From Gemmatimonadota bacterium (GTDB taxonomy: Bacteria > Gemmatimonadota > Gemmatimonadetes > Gemmatimonadales > Gemmatimonadaceae): 64,000 nucleotides of DNA. Shown here piece after piece: positions 17,107 to 25,526 of the stretch (position 1 is the first letter of the stretch; each line of letters begins with the position of its first letter). The notes beneath the pieces were generated by a model. It searched no databases and was not told the origin of the DNA. It worked only from the letters and a program-made list of their open reading frames with translations. The DNA lies in assembly GCA_027307165.1 (NCBI GenBank), contig DAHUXM010000020.1:62001-126000 (forward strand), given 5' to 3'. The translations under genes and the position numbers were made by a program.

Positions 17107-17862
17107 ATGAGAATGCGTTCAGTCACGACAGTGAGCAACAGCATCATTGCACTCGTGTTTCTTGCGAGCTCTGCAATCGCAACTGCACAGAGCAGCGCGG
17201 TTGACCCGTCAGCGCGACTCTCGGCCGTGCTGCCGGCGGATGTCGCCCAGCACGTGCTGGCAGTGATAAGTGATGCGCGCTCGGACAATCTGCCATCCGA
17301 CGCAGTGCTGAACCGGTCGCTCAAATTTGCGGCACGCGGCGTTGCGGCACCGGACATCGCACGTGCAGCGGACGAACAGCTTGCCCGCATGCGTGCAGCG
17401 AGAGAAGCGCTCCGGACGGCACGCAGTGCTCAACCCACCGGCGACGAGATAGAGGCTGGCGCCGAGGCTTTGCGTGAAGGTGTGAGCGGTCCCGACGTTT
17501 CCAGGCTCGCGCGGAGTGCGCCGAGTGGACGCTCTCTTGCTGTACCGCTGTATGTAATTGGAAGCCTGGTGAGTCGCGGTCTGCCGTCCGATCAGGCGTT
17601 GCAGCGAGTTCAGAGCAAGCTCGCGGCGCGCGCGTCCGACGCCGACATCGAGTCGTCCGGACGCGATAATGACGTAGCGTCAGAGAATCATTCGAACGAG
17701 GGTCGCGGGAAAGGTGTTGGCGGCGGTCGCGGGAGCGAGGCAGGAACGGGCGCTGCTGCGCATGGACCGCCTGCGGGCGTTCCTGGTAATGCAGGTACTC
17801 ACGGACGAGCGAGCGGCGCGACGCACGGTAATCCGCCGACGACTGGCAAGGGTCGTCCGTGA
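17107..17862 (+). CDS. Secreted hypothetical protein with Gly/Asn/His-rich tail
   Basis: A 251-residue protein with a clear signal peptide (FLASSAIATAQS). Residues 35-190 are helical and Ala/Arg/Asp-rich with two similar segments, each resembling a short helix pair (LPSDAVLNRSLKFAARGVAAPDIARAAD and LPSDQALQRVQSKLAARASDADIE). The last 60 residues are low-complexity Gly/Ala/His/Asn and probably disordered. I recognise no named family. It sits between the CBM48 gene and a DUF4382 lipoprotein on the same strand. Confidence 0.7.
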   Translation: MRMRSVTTVSNSIIALVFLASSAIATAQSSAVDPSARLSAVLPADVAQHVLAVISDARSDNLPSDAVLNRSLKFAARGVAAPDIARAADEQLARMRAAREALRTARSAQPTGDEIEAGAEALREGVSGPDVSRLARSAPSGRSLAVPLYVIGSLVSRGLPSDQALQRVQSKLAARASDADIESSGRDNDVASENHSNEGRGKGVGGGRGSEAGTGAAAHGPPAGVPGNAGTHGRASGATHGNPPTTGKGRP

Positions 17863-17942
17863 TGATGGCAGGAACGGGCGCTGATCGTCGCGCTCGCGCG
17901 GGCTTTTGCGAAAACTTTCAACCTTTCTGGAGCAAAGAATCT

Positions 17943-18893
17943 ATGAGTCGTCACATTACTTCCCACTCTGTCGTCGCACTCGCGTTGTGTGCTACTACAG
18001 CTCTTGCAGCGTGCAGCTCCGGTTCGGACAGTGGCATGTCGCCATCCACGTCAGGATCGGTTTCCATTGCACTGACCGATGCTCCATTCCCCTTTGATTC
18101 AGTAGCACGCGCCGATCTCTTCGTCGTGCGGATCGATGGCAGGCTTGCCGACGTGGACTCGGCGGATGCGGACAGCGGGAAGGATGATGACTCCCACACC
18201 AACACCGATCCATCGCACGGTTGGGTAACACTCGCAACGCCAAACCAGACCTTCAATCTTCTCGATCTGCAGGGCGGGAAGTCGGTCAACCTTGCACAGC
18301 CCACGTTGCCGACGGGAACGTATCGCGGCTTCCGGCTCGTGCTCGACGTCGACAAGTCCTCGATAACTCTCAAGAATGGAACGGTTCTGACGGGCGCGAA
18401 CGGTGGAATCAAATTCCCGGGCGCCGGACGGAGCGGGATCAAGATCAATCTTGCACGGCCGTTTTCTGTCGTGGGCGGCAAGTCGCAGATGCTCATCGAC
18501 TTCGATCTGGGCCGCAGCTTCGTCATGCGTGGCAACAGCATCGGCAAGAACGGTCTGATCTTCAAGCCCGTGATTCGCGCGACTGCAGTCGAGGAGACCG
18601 GTGGAATCTCAGGAACGATTCACGATTCGACGGCTACAGGAACGCCAGCCGCGCATGCGTCCGTGGAGATTCTCAAGGCGGGCACCGCCCTCACGGATAC
18701 GGTGTCGGCCAACGTGGTTGCGACGACCACCTCTGATGCGAACGGCGTGTACTCGGCGATGTGGCTGCAGCCTGGAACCTACGCAGTACGCGCGACACCG
18801 CCGACTGGCTCGTTGAACCATCCCGCGCTCGTTCCGACTGTGACGGTGACATCGGGCAAGACGATCAGCGGTGTCGATGTAGTATTGCCGTAA
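17943..18893 (+). CDS. DUF4382 lipoprotein
   Basis: A 316-residue exported lipoprotein from ATG 17943 with lipobox ALAACS (Cys at about residue 24). Residues about 38-205 are the DUF4382 domain: GSVSIALTDAPFPFDSVARADLFVVRID, then TFNLLDLQGGKSVNL and LPTGTYRGFRLVLD, ending in FKPVIRATA. The C-terminal 85 residues form a carboxypeptidase-regulatory-like beta-sandwich (GTIHDSTATGTPAAHASVEIL, DANGVYSAMWLQPGTYAVRA). Such proteins are surface- or periplasm-exposed with unknown ligands. An Asp/Ser/His-rich insert (SADADSGKDDDSHTNTD) could bind a cation. A perfect 40-base palindrome follows the stop. Confidence 0.85.
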   Translation: MSRHITSHSVVALALCATTALAACSSGSDSGMSPSTSGSVSIALTDAPFPFDSVARADLFVVRIDGRLADVDSADADSGKDDDSHTNTDPSHGWVTLATPNQTFNLLDLQGGKSVNLAQPTLPTGTYRGFRLVLDVDKSSITLKNGTVLTGANGGIKFPGAGRSGIKINLARPFSVVGGKSQMLIDFDLGRSFVMRGNSIGKNGLIFKPVIRATAVEETGGISGTIHDSTATGTPAAHASVEILKAGTALTDTVSANVVATTTSDANGVYSAMWLQPGTYAVRATPPTGSLNHPALVPTVTVTSGKTISGVDVVLP

Positions 18894-18916
18894 AGCAGAT
18901 CGCCTTGTGATTTTCC

Positions 18917-18956
18917 GATGGCGCAGTCCGAGTCGATCGACTCGGACTGCGCCATC
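18917..18956. terminator. Perfect 40-base palindrome between convergent genes (bidirectional terminator candidate)
   Basis: The left 20 bases (18917-18936) are the exact reverse complement of the right 20 (18937-18956), with no mismatches. It lies between the DUF4382 gene stop (18893) and the methyltransferase stop (18971). There is no T-tract on either side, so it would have to stop transcription from both directions by its stem alone or with Rho. Confidence 0.6.
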
Positions 18957-18970
18957 TGCGTTGGAGCGCG

Positions 18971-19825
18971 TTACGCCGGCCGTTTCAGTATCGCCTGAAG
19001 CATCCGGGCCCGTCCTTCGACGAGGTTACGTCCAAGGTTCGCCATCATGATGGGGAAGTCGGGCGGTGTTATGAGGTGAAGTCCGATTGCAGGAGATGAC
19101 GGGGCTCGGGAGCGTGCATCCTGTTGTCTTGCGATCCACTCATTTGCGATGGCGGTCGTATCCGTCCAGGATACGACGTCGAATCCGGTGGCCGAGAGTA
19201 CATCGCGCAGTGCCTCGGATGTGAGAAGGAAGCTGATGGCGGGCTCACGTGCCCATGGAACCGGAAATATCAGCGGCTCGCCGTTTCCACCTATTACATC
19301 GTAGATCGCGAACAGACCGCCCGGCTTGAGCACGCGAAAGATCTCAGAGTAGAGTCGAGCTCTATCGTGAATGTTCATCGCGACGTGTTGCGTCCAGGCG
19401 TGGTCGAAGCTCAAGTCCTCGAAGGGAAGTGCGAGCGCGTCGGCGACACGGAACGTTGTTCTGTGTGCGAGCCCCGTGCGCTCGGACAGCATCGTGGCGC
19501 TATCGACGAACGACGGACTGAGATCGATTCCAGTTACGTGCGCGCCGTATGTAGCGGCGAGAAAGCGACTGGGGCCGCCGAGTCCGCTTCCGACATCGAG
19601 TATCGTTGCTTCGGGGGCGATTTGCAGCTCCGCCGCGAGCTCTTCGGTCGCGGCAAGACCGCGGACGTGGAACTCATCCAGCGGGGCGAGATCCTTCCAG
19701 TATATCAGGTCGTTATTGCCGGTAAGACCAGTCTGCTTGAGAGCGTCCCCTATCTGTGTCCTGAGCGATGTGGCGGCGTAGTGGCTTACGACGGCGGAGG
19801 AACTGCCTGCGTCGGGGTGGCTCAT
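18971..19825 (-). CDS. SAM-dependent class I methyltransferase (UbiE/sarcosine-methyltransferase-like)
   Basis: A 284-residue cytoplasmic methyltransferase. Motif I is ILDVGSGLGGPSRFLA near residue 75, motif post-I VTGIDLSPSFV, motif II/III DLSFDHAWTQHVAMNI and VLKPGGLFAIYDVIGG, all in Methyltransf_11 order. The N-terminal HYAATSLRTQIGDALKQTGL and LDEFHVRGLAATEELA resemble the small-molecule (sterol, glycine/sarcosine) methyltransferase group. The substrate is unknown. It is transcribed divergently from the CPBP protease with about 90 bases between them. Confidence 0.88.
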   Translation of the reverse strand: MSHPDAGSSSAVVSHYAATSLRTQIGDALKQTGLTGNNDLIYWKDLAPLDEFHVRGLAATEELAAELQIAPEATILDVGSGLGGPSRFLAATYGAHVTGIDLSPSFVDSATMLSERTGLAHRTTFRVADALALPFEDLSFDHAWTQHVAMNIHDRARLYSEIFRVLKPGGLFAIYDVIGGNGEPLIFPVPWAREPAISFLLTSEALRDVLSATGFDVVSWTDTTAIANEWIARQQDARSRAPSSPAIGLHLITPPDFPIMMANLGRNLVEGRARMLQAILKRPA

Positions 19826-19916
19826 CGGTCCATCCAGTTGGCTGAGATTGAGGTAAAATTATCGCCGTTCGCAAATTCGTGAGCAAACAGTGGTCCTCAT
19901 TTCCTCCGGAGAGTCG

Positions 19917-20732
19917 ATGCACCGCTTCACGCCGCGTCTGACGAGAGAGCTCGCAACGTTCCTGATCCTCACGTTCGGGCTAAGCACCATCTTCTACATA
20001 TTGTTCGCCAGAGCTGGAACGCTGACGGCGGGCGGCGGCTCCTACGTCTTGATGCTGATGTGGTGCCCGGGAGTGTCGGCGCTCGCGACTCGCCTGATCT
20101 TTCAACGCAACGTGCGTGGCGAGGGATGGAAGTGGGGACCGACGAGATATGAAATCATCGGTTACTTGCTTCCCATCGTCTATGCGGCAGCAGCCTATGG
20201 CGCTGTATGGATATCCGGATTCGGTGGTGTAGACCTCGGTCGGTTTCACGTATCCGCGTGGCGATTCATCATCCTCGGCATCCTCACGAGCGTGGTCTAC
20301 GCGCTTGGAGAGGAACTCGGCGGGCGCGGTTTTCTGGTGCCGAAGCTCGCGGAAGGGCTGACGTTCACGCGCACCGCGTTCGTGAGTGGGCTCATCTGGT
20401 CGGTGTGGCACATACCTCTCATTGTCTTCGCGGACTACAACGGCGGTACGCCCGCAGCATACTCGATCGCGTGCTTTGTCGTGATGGTCGTTGGGATCAG
20501 CTTCCCGATGGCGTGGCTGCGTCTCCGGTCACGAAGCGTATGGCCGACTGCGATCATGCACGCGAGTCACAATCTCTTCATACAGGGATTCTTCGACACC
20601 GTGACGGTGAATACTGGTAGAACGAAATATCTGTTGAGTGAGTTTGGGGCAGTACTCGCATTTGCGGCTGTTGTCACGGGTTTCATTTTCTGGAGGCTCC
20701 GTTACCGTCTGGCGGATTCGACAGACAACTGA
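19917..20732 (+). CDS. CPBP-family intramembrane glutamic protease
   Basis: A 271-residue polytopic protein from ATG 19917, preceded by GGAGAG. The conserved CPBP (Abi) motifs are present: GEELGGRGFL (Glu132, Glu133, Arg137), WSVWHIPL with His165, and HASHNLF with His and Asn near residue 213. About eight membrane segments surround them. Family members cleave prenylated or membrane-bound substrates, confer bacteriocin immunity or process anti-sigma factors. No toxin gene is adjacent. Confidence 0.88.
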   Translation: MHRFTPRLTRELATFLILTFGLSTIFYILFARAGTLTAGGGSYVLMLMWCPGVSALATRLIFQRNVRGEGWKWGPTRYEIIGYLLPIVYAAAAYGAVWISGFGGVDLGRFHVSAWRFIILGILTSVVYALGEELGGRGFLVPKLAEGLTFTRTAFVSGLIWSVWHIPLIVFADYNGGTPAAYSIACFVVMVVGISFPMAWLRLRSRSVWPTAIMHASHNLFIQGFFDTVTVNTGRTKYLLSEFGAVLAFAAVVTGFIFWRLRYRLADSTDN

Positions 20733-20769
20733 GCATCGGCTCGCGAGACGTCTGACAATCGCGATCGAC

Positions 20770-21519
20770 TCACAGACCGAACGGATGCCCGCGTAGTCGT
20801 CGTAACCGATGCACCACTGCGTTGCTGACGAGATCGCCTAGTAGCGTGCCGGCGATCACGTCACTGGTCCAGTGTTGATCGGCGTGTATGCGCTGCCAAC
20901 CCACGAGCGTGGTCGCGCCGATCCCGAGTACGCGAACCCAGGGCTCGTGTGATTCTATCGCCGCCGCTGCAGCGATCGAGGCGATGTGCGTCATGTGTCC
21001 GGACGGAAACGAGTGGAAGTCGCCGCGGCTCGTGAACGGGTGAAAGCGTCCGGGATTCCCGCTCACCATCGGGCGTTCTCGGCCTACTGCGCTCTTGAGC
21101 AGGCCATCGACGATGTCAGATGCGGCGTAGCCCGCCGCCGCGTCGACGATATCGTCCGCGGTGCGTCTTCGTCCTGCGATGCGCTCCACCAGATACGAAC
21201 CGGCCAGTACCGGTATGATGTGTCCAGCCGTCCCCAGGTCGTTGCCGGCGTTAGAAAGTGAATTGACGACTGCACTGTGCCCGCGGTTTGCGATCACGCG
21301 ACGCATGGGCCGATCGAGTGCAGCACCAGTGGCGAGGAGCACGGCTGTCGCGGTGACGGTCGGTTGCGGAAAGCCTGTGCTGTCGCGCGCGCTGTCGCTC
21401 TGCGCCTGAAGCGGCGACGCCGGAACGGTCGCCGTCGCCGCTATGGCGAGCAACGTGGTGTAAGTCGCGACGGTACGACGGATGGTGAAGCGCATGGCGC
21501 GATGTACAGTGAGATGCAT
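20770..21519 (-). CDS. PAP2-family phosphatase (exported)
   Basis: A 249-residue phosphatidic-acid-phosphatase-type enzyme. The three motif blocks are KSAVGRERP, SFPSGH and GWQRIHADQHWTSD, with the catalytic His in the last two. The start is uncertain: ATG 21519 is taken here, ATG 21495 gives the neatest signal peptide (ending SPLQAQ), and an upstream ATG at 21597 is possible. A signal peptide plus weak membrane segments (LAGSYLVERI, VLGIGATTLVGW) indicate periplasmic activity on lipid or polyprenyl phosphates. It lies on the minus strand, convergent with the CPBP gene. Confidence 0.82.
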   Translation of the reverse strand: MHLTVHRAMRFTIRRTVATYTTLLAIAATATVPASPLQAQSDSARDSTGFPQPTVTATAVLLATGAALDRPMRRVIANRGHSAVVNSLSNAGNDLGTAGHIIPVLAGSYLVERIAGRRRTADDIVDAAAGYAASDIVDGLLKSAVGRERPMVSGNPGRFHPFTSRGDFHSFPSGHMTHIASIAAAAAIESHEPWVRVLGIGATTLVGWQRIHADQHWTSDVIAGTLLGDLVSNAVVHRLRRLRGHPFGL

Positions 21520-21618
21520 TACTGTTGCCAGTGGCGCGGGGACCCGAGGGCAAAGTGTACTCGCCGCTCCAAGTTCCAACGGTTCATCCCAATTCACACG
21601 ACGATGAACAAAATCATC

Positions 21619-22521
21619 CTAATAGCGTGAAATCTTCAGCTCCGGTAGAACGCGAGCGTAATCGTACAGCAGGAGCTGCCCCGCTGGAATGTCGAGAATC
21701 ACAAGCCAGCGACGCAGGAAGTCGGTACCCAGAATTCCGTCGCACTCTGGTACACCCCAATTCTTCCCGTACTGCTCAATGGATGTGTGGATCCACATCG
21801 AGTGTTGCATCGGCTTGGTGTCCGGAAACAGAAGAGGCACGTCGCACTTCTCATTCCGGGCCAATCCAATCTCGTCCAGGGTATGTCGTTGTGAAGAAAT
21901 GCGGTTCGCAATGCGTGCCGAAATCCACGAGCTGCGACCCGAAACGACGGCGAATGTCGGAGTTGTGCGGAGACCGTCGATCGTCAATGATCTAGTAAAC
22001 GGAACGCCGTCCAGGACGTTCGGCAACAGATCCAGCCGGTGTGTCGGGTCTGGAAGAAGCGCACGTATAGCAGCGTGCTGAGAGGTCCGTGCTATCTCGC
22101 CGCTCGCCCAGTCTATTCCGAGCAATCCGTCATTGAAGAACATCGTCCCCAACGTACCGGCATAAGCAGGATCATATCCTTTCTCTGTCGGAAGGGCTTG
22201 GATTGTCGCCGTATTGAATACACGCTGTCGACCCAGCACAACGAAGTCGCCTGTTGGGCACACCCCGAACTGGTCGCCACGCCATTCGATGGTGAACCCT
22301 CGCCGCTCGACATAAGATCGGTCGAGGTAAACGTCGAGTCGCATACCGGTATCCAATATGAGAACGGCGTCGTCACCTTCAATCTTGGCGGCAACAAGCA
22401 AGCGCTCGGCGGCACGAACGACGGGGAAAACGGAATCGTCAGGAAAGCCAAGTCGCTGAAGTAGCAAGGAAGTCGTATCTTTTCGGGGAACCCACCCGAC
22501 GCTCACGGTCGCGCGCGACAA
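21619..22521 (-). CDS. Retropepsin-like aspartyl protease domain protein
   Basis: About 300 residues with features of clan AA proteases: AVLILDTGM (Asp57 of a D-T-G box) near the start of the domain, and CDGILGTDFLRRWLVILDIPAGQLLL near the end, which matches the second conserved ILG-(x)-D-F segment. There is no clear signal peptide from the TTG at 22521; GTG 22506 or later codons could be the true start, since TTG 22521 shares its base with the start of the divergent gene. A mid-protein repeat LGTMFFNDGLLGIDWASGEI echoes the C-terminal segment, so the protein may contain two half-domains. Substrate unknown. Confidence 0.6.
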   Translation of the reverse strand: MSRATVSVGWVPRKDTTSLLLQRLGFPDDSVFPVVRAAERLLVAAKIEGDDAVLILDTGMRLDVYLDRSYVERRGFTIEWRGDQFGVCPTGDFVVLGRQRVFNTATIQALPTEKGYDPAYAGTLGTMFFNDGLLGIDWASGEIARTSQHAAIRALLPDPTHRLDLLPNVLDGVPFTRSLTIDGLRTTPTFAVVSGRSSWISARIANRISSQRHTLDEIGLARNEKCDVPLLFPDTKPMQHSMWIHTSIEQYGKNWGVPECDGILGTDFLRRWLVILDIPAGQLLLYDYARVLPELKISRY

Positions 22522-23153
22522 TGGAATTTAGGGCATTTGGCTCACAGGCGCTGAAGGGCGTGGCCGGGCACATCTCTCGTGCCCTTATTGGCGTGGTCGC
22601 ACTGGTTTGCGGACGCGCCTCCGCGTACGGAATTCCGCTTGTCAGCTTCGACGACGCAAAAGATGGAGTCAACGAGCTCTTCTTCGCCAAGGTCACCCTG
22701 GCGCTCGGGCTGATCGACAAGTACGACCGCCGCCGACTCAGTCGTATGCGCCAAGACCTGTCCGCAATCTGGCTCCTGCGAGCGGGCGAGGCATACTTCG
22801 AAGTCAGCACGCGACGCTGTGTACTAAGTTGGCAGAATGTAGTTGCAGGCGATGCACGATCAATTGCCATGATGCTGGTGCACGAGGCAGCGCACGCGCG
22901 GATATGTGGCCGCGGAGTGGCGAAGATGCCACGAGCAACCGCGGCGCGCCATGAGGCTGCAGCAGTCCGTCAACAAATGGCCTTCGCCACGCTCCTGCCC
23001 GATAACGAATCGCTGCTGAAGTACTACAGCACCGTGCTCCAGACACCGTGGTGGACTTTAGAACAAAAGCGTGAACGCGAGCTGGCACGATTGCGAGCCT
23101 ACGACATGCCGGAGTGGATCATGCGTCGAACGATGCGCCGGTATGATCATTAA
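22521..23153 (+). CDS. Zincin-like protein with HExxH motif
   Basis: A 210-residue protein starting at ATG 22521. A hydrophobic N-terminal segment (ALIGVVALVCG) may be a signal or anchor. LVHEAAHARICG places His121, Glu122 and His125 in a zinc-protease-type HExxH helix; Glu or His further on (RHEAAAVRQQ) could give the third ligand. The rest (ELFFAKVTLALGLIDKYDRRRLSRM, ERELARLRAYDMPEW) is helical and basic. I recognise no named family. Protease activity is inferred from the motif only. Confidence 0.62.
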   Translation: MEFRAFGSQALKGVAGHISRALIGVVALVCGRASAYGIPLVSFDDAKDGVNELFFAKVTLALGLIDKYDRRRLSRMRQDLSAIWLLRAGEAYFEVSTRRCVLSWQNVVAGDARSIAMMLVHEAAHARICGRGVAKMPRATAARHEAAAVRQQMAFATLLPDNESLLKYYSTVLQTPWWTLEQKRERELARLRAYDMPEWIMRRTMRRYDH

Positions 23154-23222
23154 GCCGCACGCACAGCGAGTCGTCCGAGCTCATATGCGCTGGACATTTT
23201 CATCCACACGGATTCGGTATCT

Positions 23223-23549
23223 GTGAAAGTCACTGTCCGGAAAATCGGCGCATCGATCAACCGCCAGTTCCTTGGTGCCGTCGTCTGGCTCCTTGCGTGG
23301 GTTCTGGGATTCTTTGTCGTGTTCCTCGGCTTAGTTGGCCACCGGAATGAATCGGCCGGCATATTCGGGCGCTTGGCCGACGACGTCATTCTTTTTGCAT
23401 GCATCGGAGGGATAGTTCTTCGGATCGCCGGACGCCGAGCTTCCGCCCGCGCGTTGAGCCATGGACTCCGTATTGCGGGGAGCGTTTGCTATTCGATCGC
23501 TCTGATGGCTGTCTTCGCGATCCTCGTGGCGGCTATGACGTCGCTATGA
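23223..23549 (+). CDS. Small membrane protein, hypothetical
   Basis: A 108-residue protein from GTG 23223 with three hydrophobic segments (VVWLLAWVLGFFVVFLGLVG, VILFACIGGIVLRIAG, SIALMAVFAILVAAM) and a basic N-terminus (KVTVRKIGASINR). No motif is recognised. It follows the zincin-like gene by 69 bases on the same strand. Confidence 0.5.
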   Translation: MKVTVRKIGASINRQFLGAVVWLLAWVLGFFVVFLGLVGHRNESAGIFGRLADDVILFACIGGIVLRIAGRRASARALSHGLRIAGSVCYSIALMAVFAILVAAMTSL

Positions 23550-23759
23550 GACGAAGTTCACAGCATTCCTAGGCACGCGATGGTATGGGGACATCTTTGA
23601 TCGATCGCTCGATAGTGCAGTAGTGCAGGCAGATTCGCCGCCGCCCAATGCGATCCGTTGCAATTTTTGCTGCCGCGCGATCGGTGATCGACGGCGTAGT
23701 GCTCGGATTCGCAGCACATGGATGCGCACGACGCGAGCGCGAGCCCAGGGCGCGTGGAA

Positions 23760-24287
23760 TCAGGCGCGACGGCGTGTCATTCGGGAAGACAAAAGTCGCC
23801 GCCAAACTAGAAATAGCGGCAAGTATATGGCGCCCAAGACAGTAAAGATGCGAAACAGCACAGCGGAGCCGTTGTCCAGGTTTCCACCCGGCCGGTCCGG
23901 ATCACGACTCATGACGACGCTTGCGCTTCCATCATCTAATGCCGGGCAGTGCTTGGAGAGATGAAGATGATCGTCCCCGATCCAGTGGTCGTGCCTAATG
24001 ACGAGGACTGCCGGGCCGCGATAGAGAGTGTCGAATTCTGACGCAAATCTTCCGGGACGCCACACTTGTTGCGCACCAGCATCTGCGCTTGCCGGCGACG
24101 TAGCGACGGTGAACTGCTGGTTTCTGTAACCATGCCAGAATCCTGTGACATTTACTGCTACACACTCTGCAGGGTCAGTGGGCTCATGTAGGAGGATGGA
24201 TTCGACGGGTAACATGATTGCCAGTACGACAAGCAGGATAGCGGCACGCCGTACGCGCGGCGAATGTCGTATACGTTTCGAAGCCAC
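23760..24287 (-). CDS. Membrane protein of unknown function
   Basis: A frame of 175 residues from GTG 24287, starting just before the helix AAILLVVLAIMLPVESILL; the frame is open further upstream to 24509, but that part overlaps the divergent gene. The middle is extracytoplasmic (VNVTGFWHGYRNQQFTVATSPA, IRHDHWIGDDHLHLSKHCPAL, with several His and Asp) and a second helix (FRIFTVLGAIYLPLFLVW) precedes a basic C-terminus RRLLSSRMTRRRA. The topology is two-pass with both ends inside. Function unknown. Confidence 0.45.
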   Translation of the reverse strand: MASKRIRHSPRVRRAAILLVVLAIMLPVESILLHEPTDPAECVAVNVTGFWHGYRNQQFTVATSPASADAGAQQVWRPGRFASEFDTLYRGPAVLVIRHDHWIGDDHLHLSKHCPALDDGSASVVMSRDPDRPGGNLDNGSAVLFRIFTVLGAIYLPLFLVWRRLLSSRMTRRRA

Positions 24288-24411
24288 AGGCCGAAACCGC
24301 TGTAGCCAGCGCGGATTCGCAAGTCGGTATGGGCACGCACTGAATCGGCCTATCGAGGCCGCACTATCCAGTCTTTCGCAACGGAGCGGGGCGTCGCAAA
24401 TTAGCTCCGAT

Positions 24412-25236
24412 ATGTTCGATCCTCTCAATAAGGACGCATACGGAGTCGTTCTCCTCGTCGTGTTCGGCGGCGGAGCGTTGCTGCTACAGGGCGCCGCCAC
24501 ATGGAGCAACTACAAGGACGCACGCGAGCGAATCGACAAGGAAGGGAGTGAGCAGTCCCAGGATAACCATCCTGTCCCATGGACCGGATCGCGCGTACGA
24601 TTGACGCTCGCCGCTGTTGTCGCCGGCACCATGGCGGCGGTTATTATCGCGGCTCGCACGGAATCCCTGTTTGGTTGGATGTTCGAAAGTGGGATCGCCC
24701 TTGCGATTCTGCTCTCTCGCCCGCGATGGGCAGCGGTCGCCGCGATCTCGCTCGTGTCAGTGCGGTACGGGACAACAGTTCAGGGTGACGCCGGTGTTAT
24801 GCGGAATCCGTGGGGCGTCTATCCCATTTTTGGAACTGCTGCGTTTCTTCTCCTTGGCATTCCACTGGCTGCAGTCTCGCAGCAGCAGTATGATCCCGCT
24901 TATCTCACCGTGGCGCTTCTCCCGTTTGCGTTCGCGATGTGGATAGTCTTTGCGCTCGAGCCACTGGTCAAGTGGCTCACCCCTCTACCGAAGGATCACT
25001 CGCATCTCGTGTGGTTATCTGCGATCCGTCATCCAACTATGTCTGCGCTGACGGGCGCCGCAATTTTTGCGACGTTTGGACTGATCATGGCAATTCATGA
25101 CTCATCCGGTGCACTCGGGGCCTCGGGATTCTTTGCCTATATTGGCGCCATGATGGGCATCATGTTCTGGGAGGCAAAGTACGGAACCAAGGCGCGGCGA
25201 ATACGCGCGCACGGCACGTATGGAGACCATTCGTGA
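24412..25236 (+). CDS. Polytopic membrane protein, hypothetical
   Basis: From ATG 24412 this gives 274 residues with about seven hydrophobic segments: VVLLVVFGGGALLLQG, LAAVVAGTMAAVIIAA, ESGIALAILLS, IFGTAAFLLLGIPLAAV, VALLPFAFAMWIVFAL, LTGAAIFATFGLIMAI and GFFAYIGAMMGIMFW. A charged loop (YKDARERIDKEGSEQSQ) follows the first helix. No recognisable motif. The start at 24412 is preferred over the long upstream extension, which is basic and Arg/Ser-rich. Its stop overlaps the GTG of the next small gene. Confidence 0.6.
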   Translation: MFDPLNKDAYGVVLLVVFGGGALLLQGAATWSNYKDARERIDKEGSEQSQDNHPVPWTGSRVRLTLAAVVAGTMAAVIIAARTESLFGWMFESGIALAILLSRPRWAAVAAISLVSVRYGTTVQGDAGVMRNPWGVYPIFGTAAFLLLGIPLAAVSQQQYDPAYLTVALLPFAFAMWIVFALEPLVKWLTPLPKDHSHLVWLSAIRHPTMSALTGAAIFATFGLIMAIHDSSGALGASGFFAYIGAMMGIMFWEAKYGTKARRIRAHGTYGDHS

Positions 25237-25508
25237 GTCGCATCAGTGATGGAACTCCGCGCGGCGACTCGACAGCCAGAATTGCATCCGCGGGAATGTC
25301 GGCGATAGAAGGTGACGACTGGGAGCGCGGCATCCGGCTTACCCGCGCGGCATACATTCGCGGGCTTCCGGACTCAAACTTCTACCATGACTATATCGTT
25401 GCGACGACCCTTGCCAAGCGACCATCAGATGTGCGTGCAGCATGTAAAACGCTCGCCAAACTCTGGCCTGCGCATTCAGCGGATAGAAGCATGTGCAAAA
25501 CTAAATGA
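25233..25508 (+). CDS. Small hypothetical protein
   Basis: A 91-residue soluble protein starting at GTG 25233, four bases overlapping the preceding stop, so translational coupling is likely. It has a helical core (GDDWERGIRLTRAAYIRGLPDSNFYHD, VRAACKTLAKLWPAHS) that resembles a single TPR-like helix pair, with two cysteines near the C-terminus. Not recognised. Confidence 0.45.
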   Translation: MSRISDGTPRGDSTARIASAGMSAIEGDDWERGIRLTRAAYIRGLPDSNFYHDYIVATTLAKRPSDVRAACKTLAKLWPAHSADRSMCKTK

Positions 25509-25526
25509 CTCAGCCGGTGATCCTAC

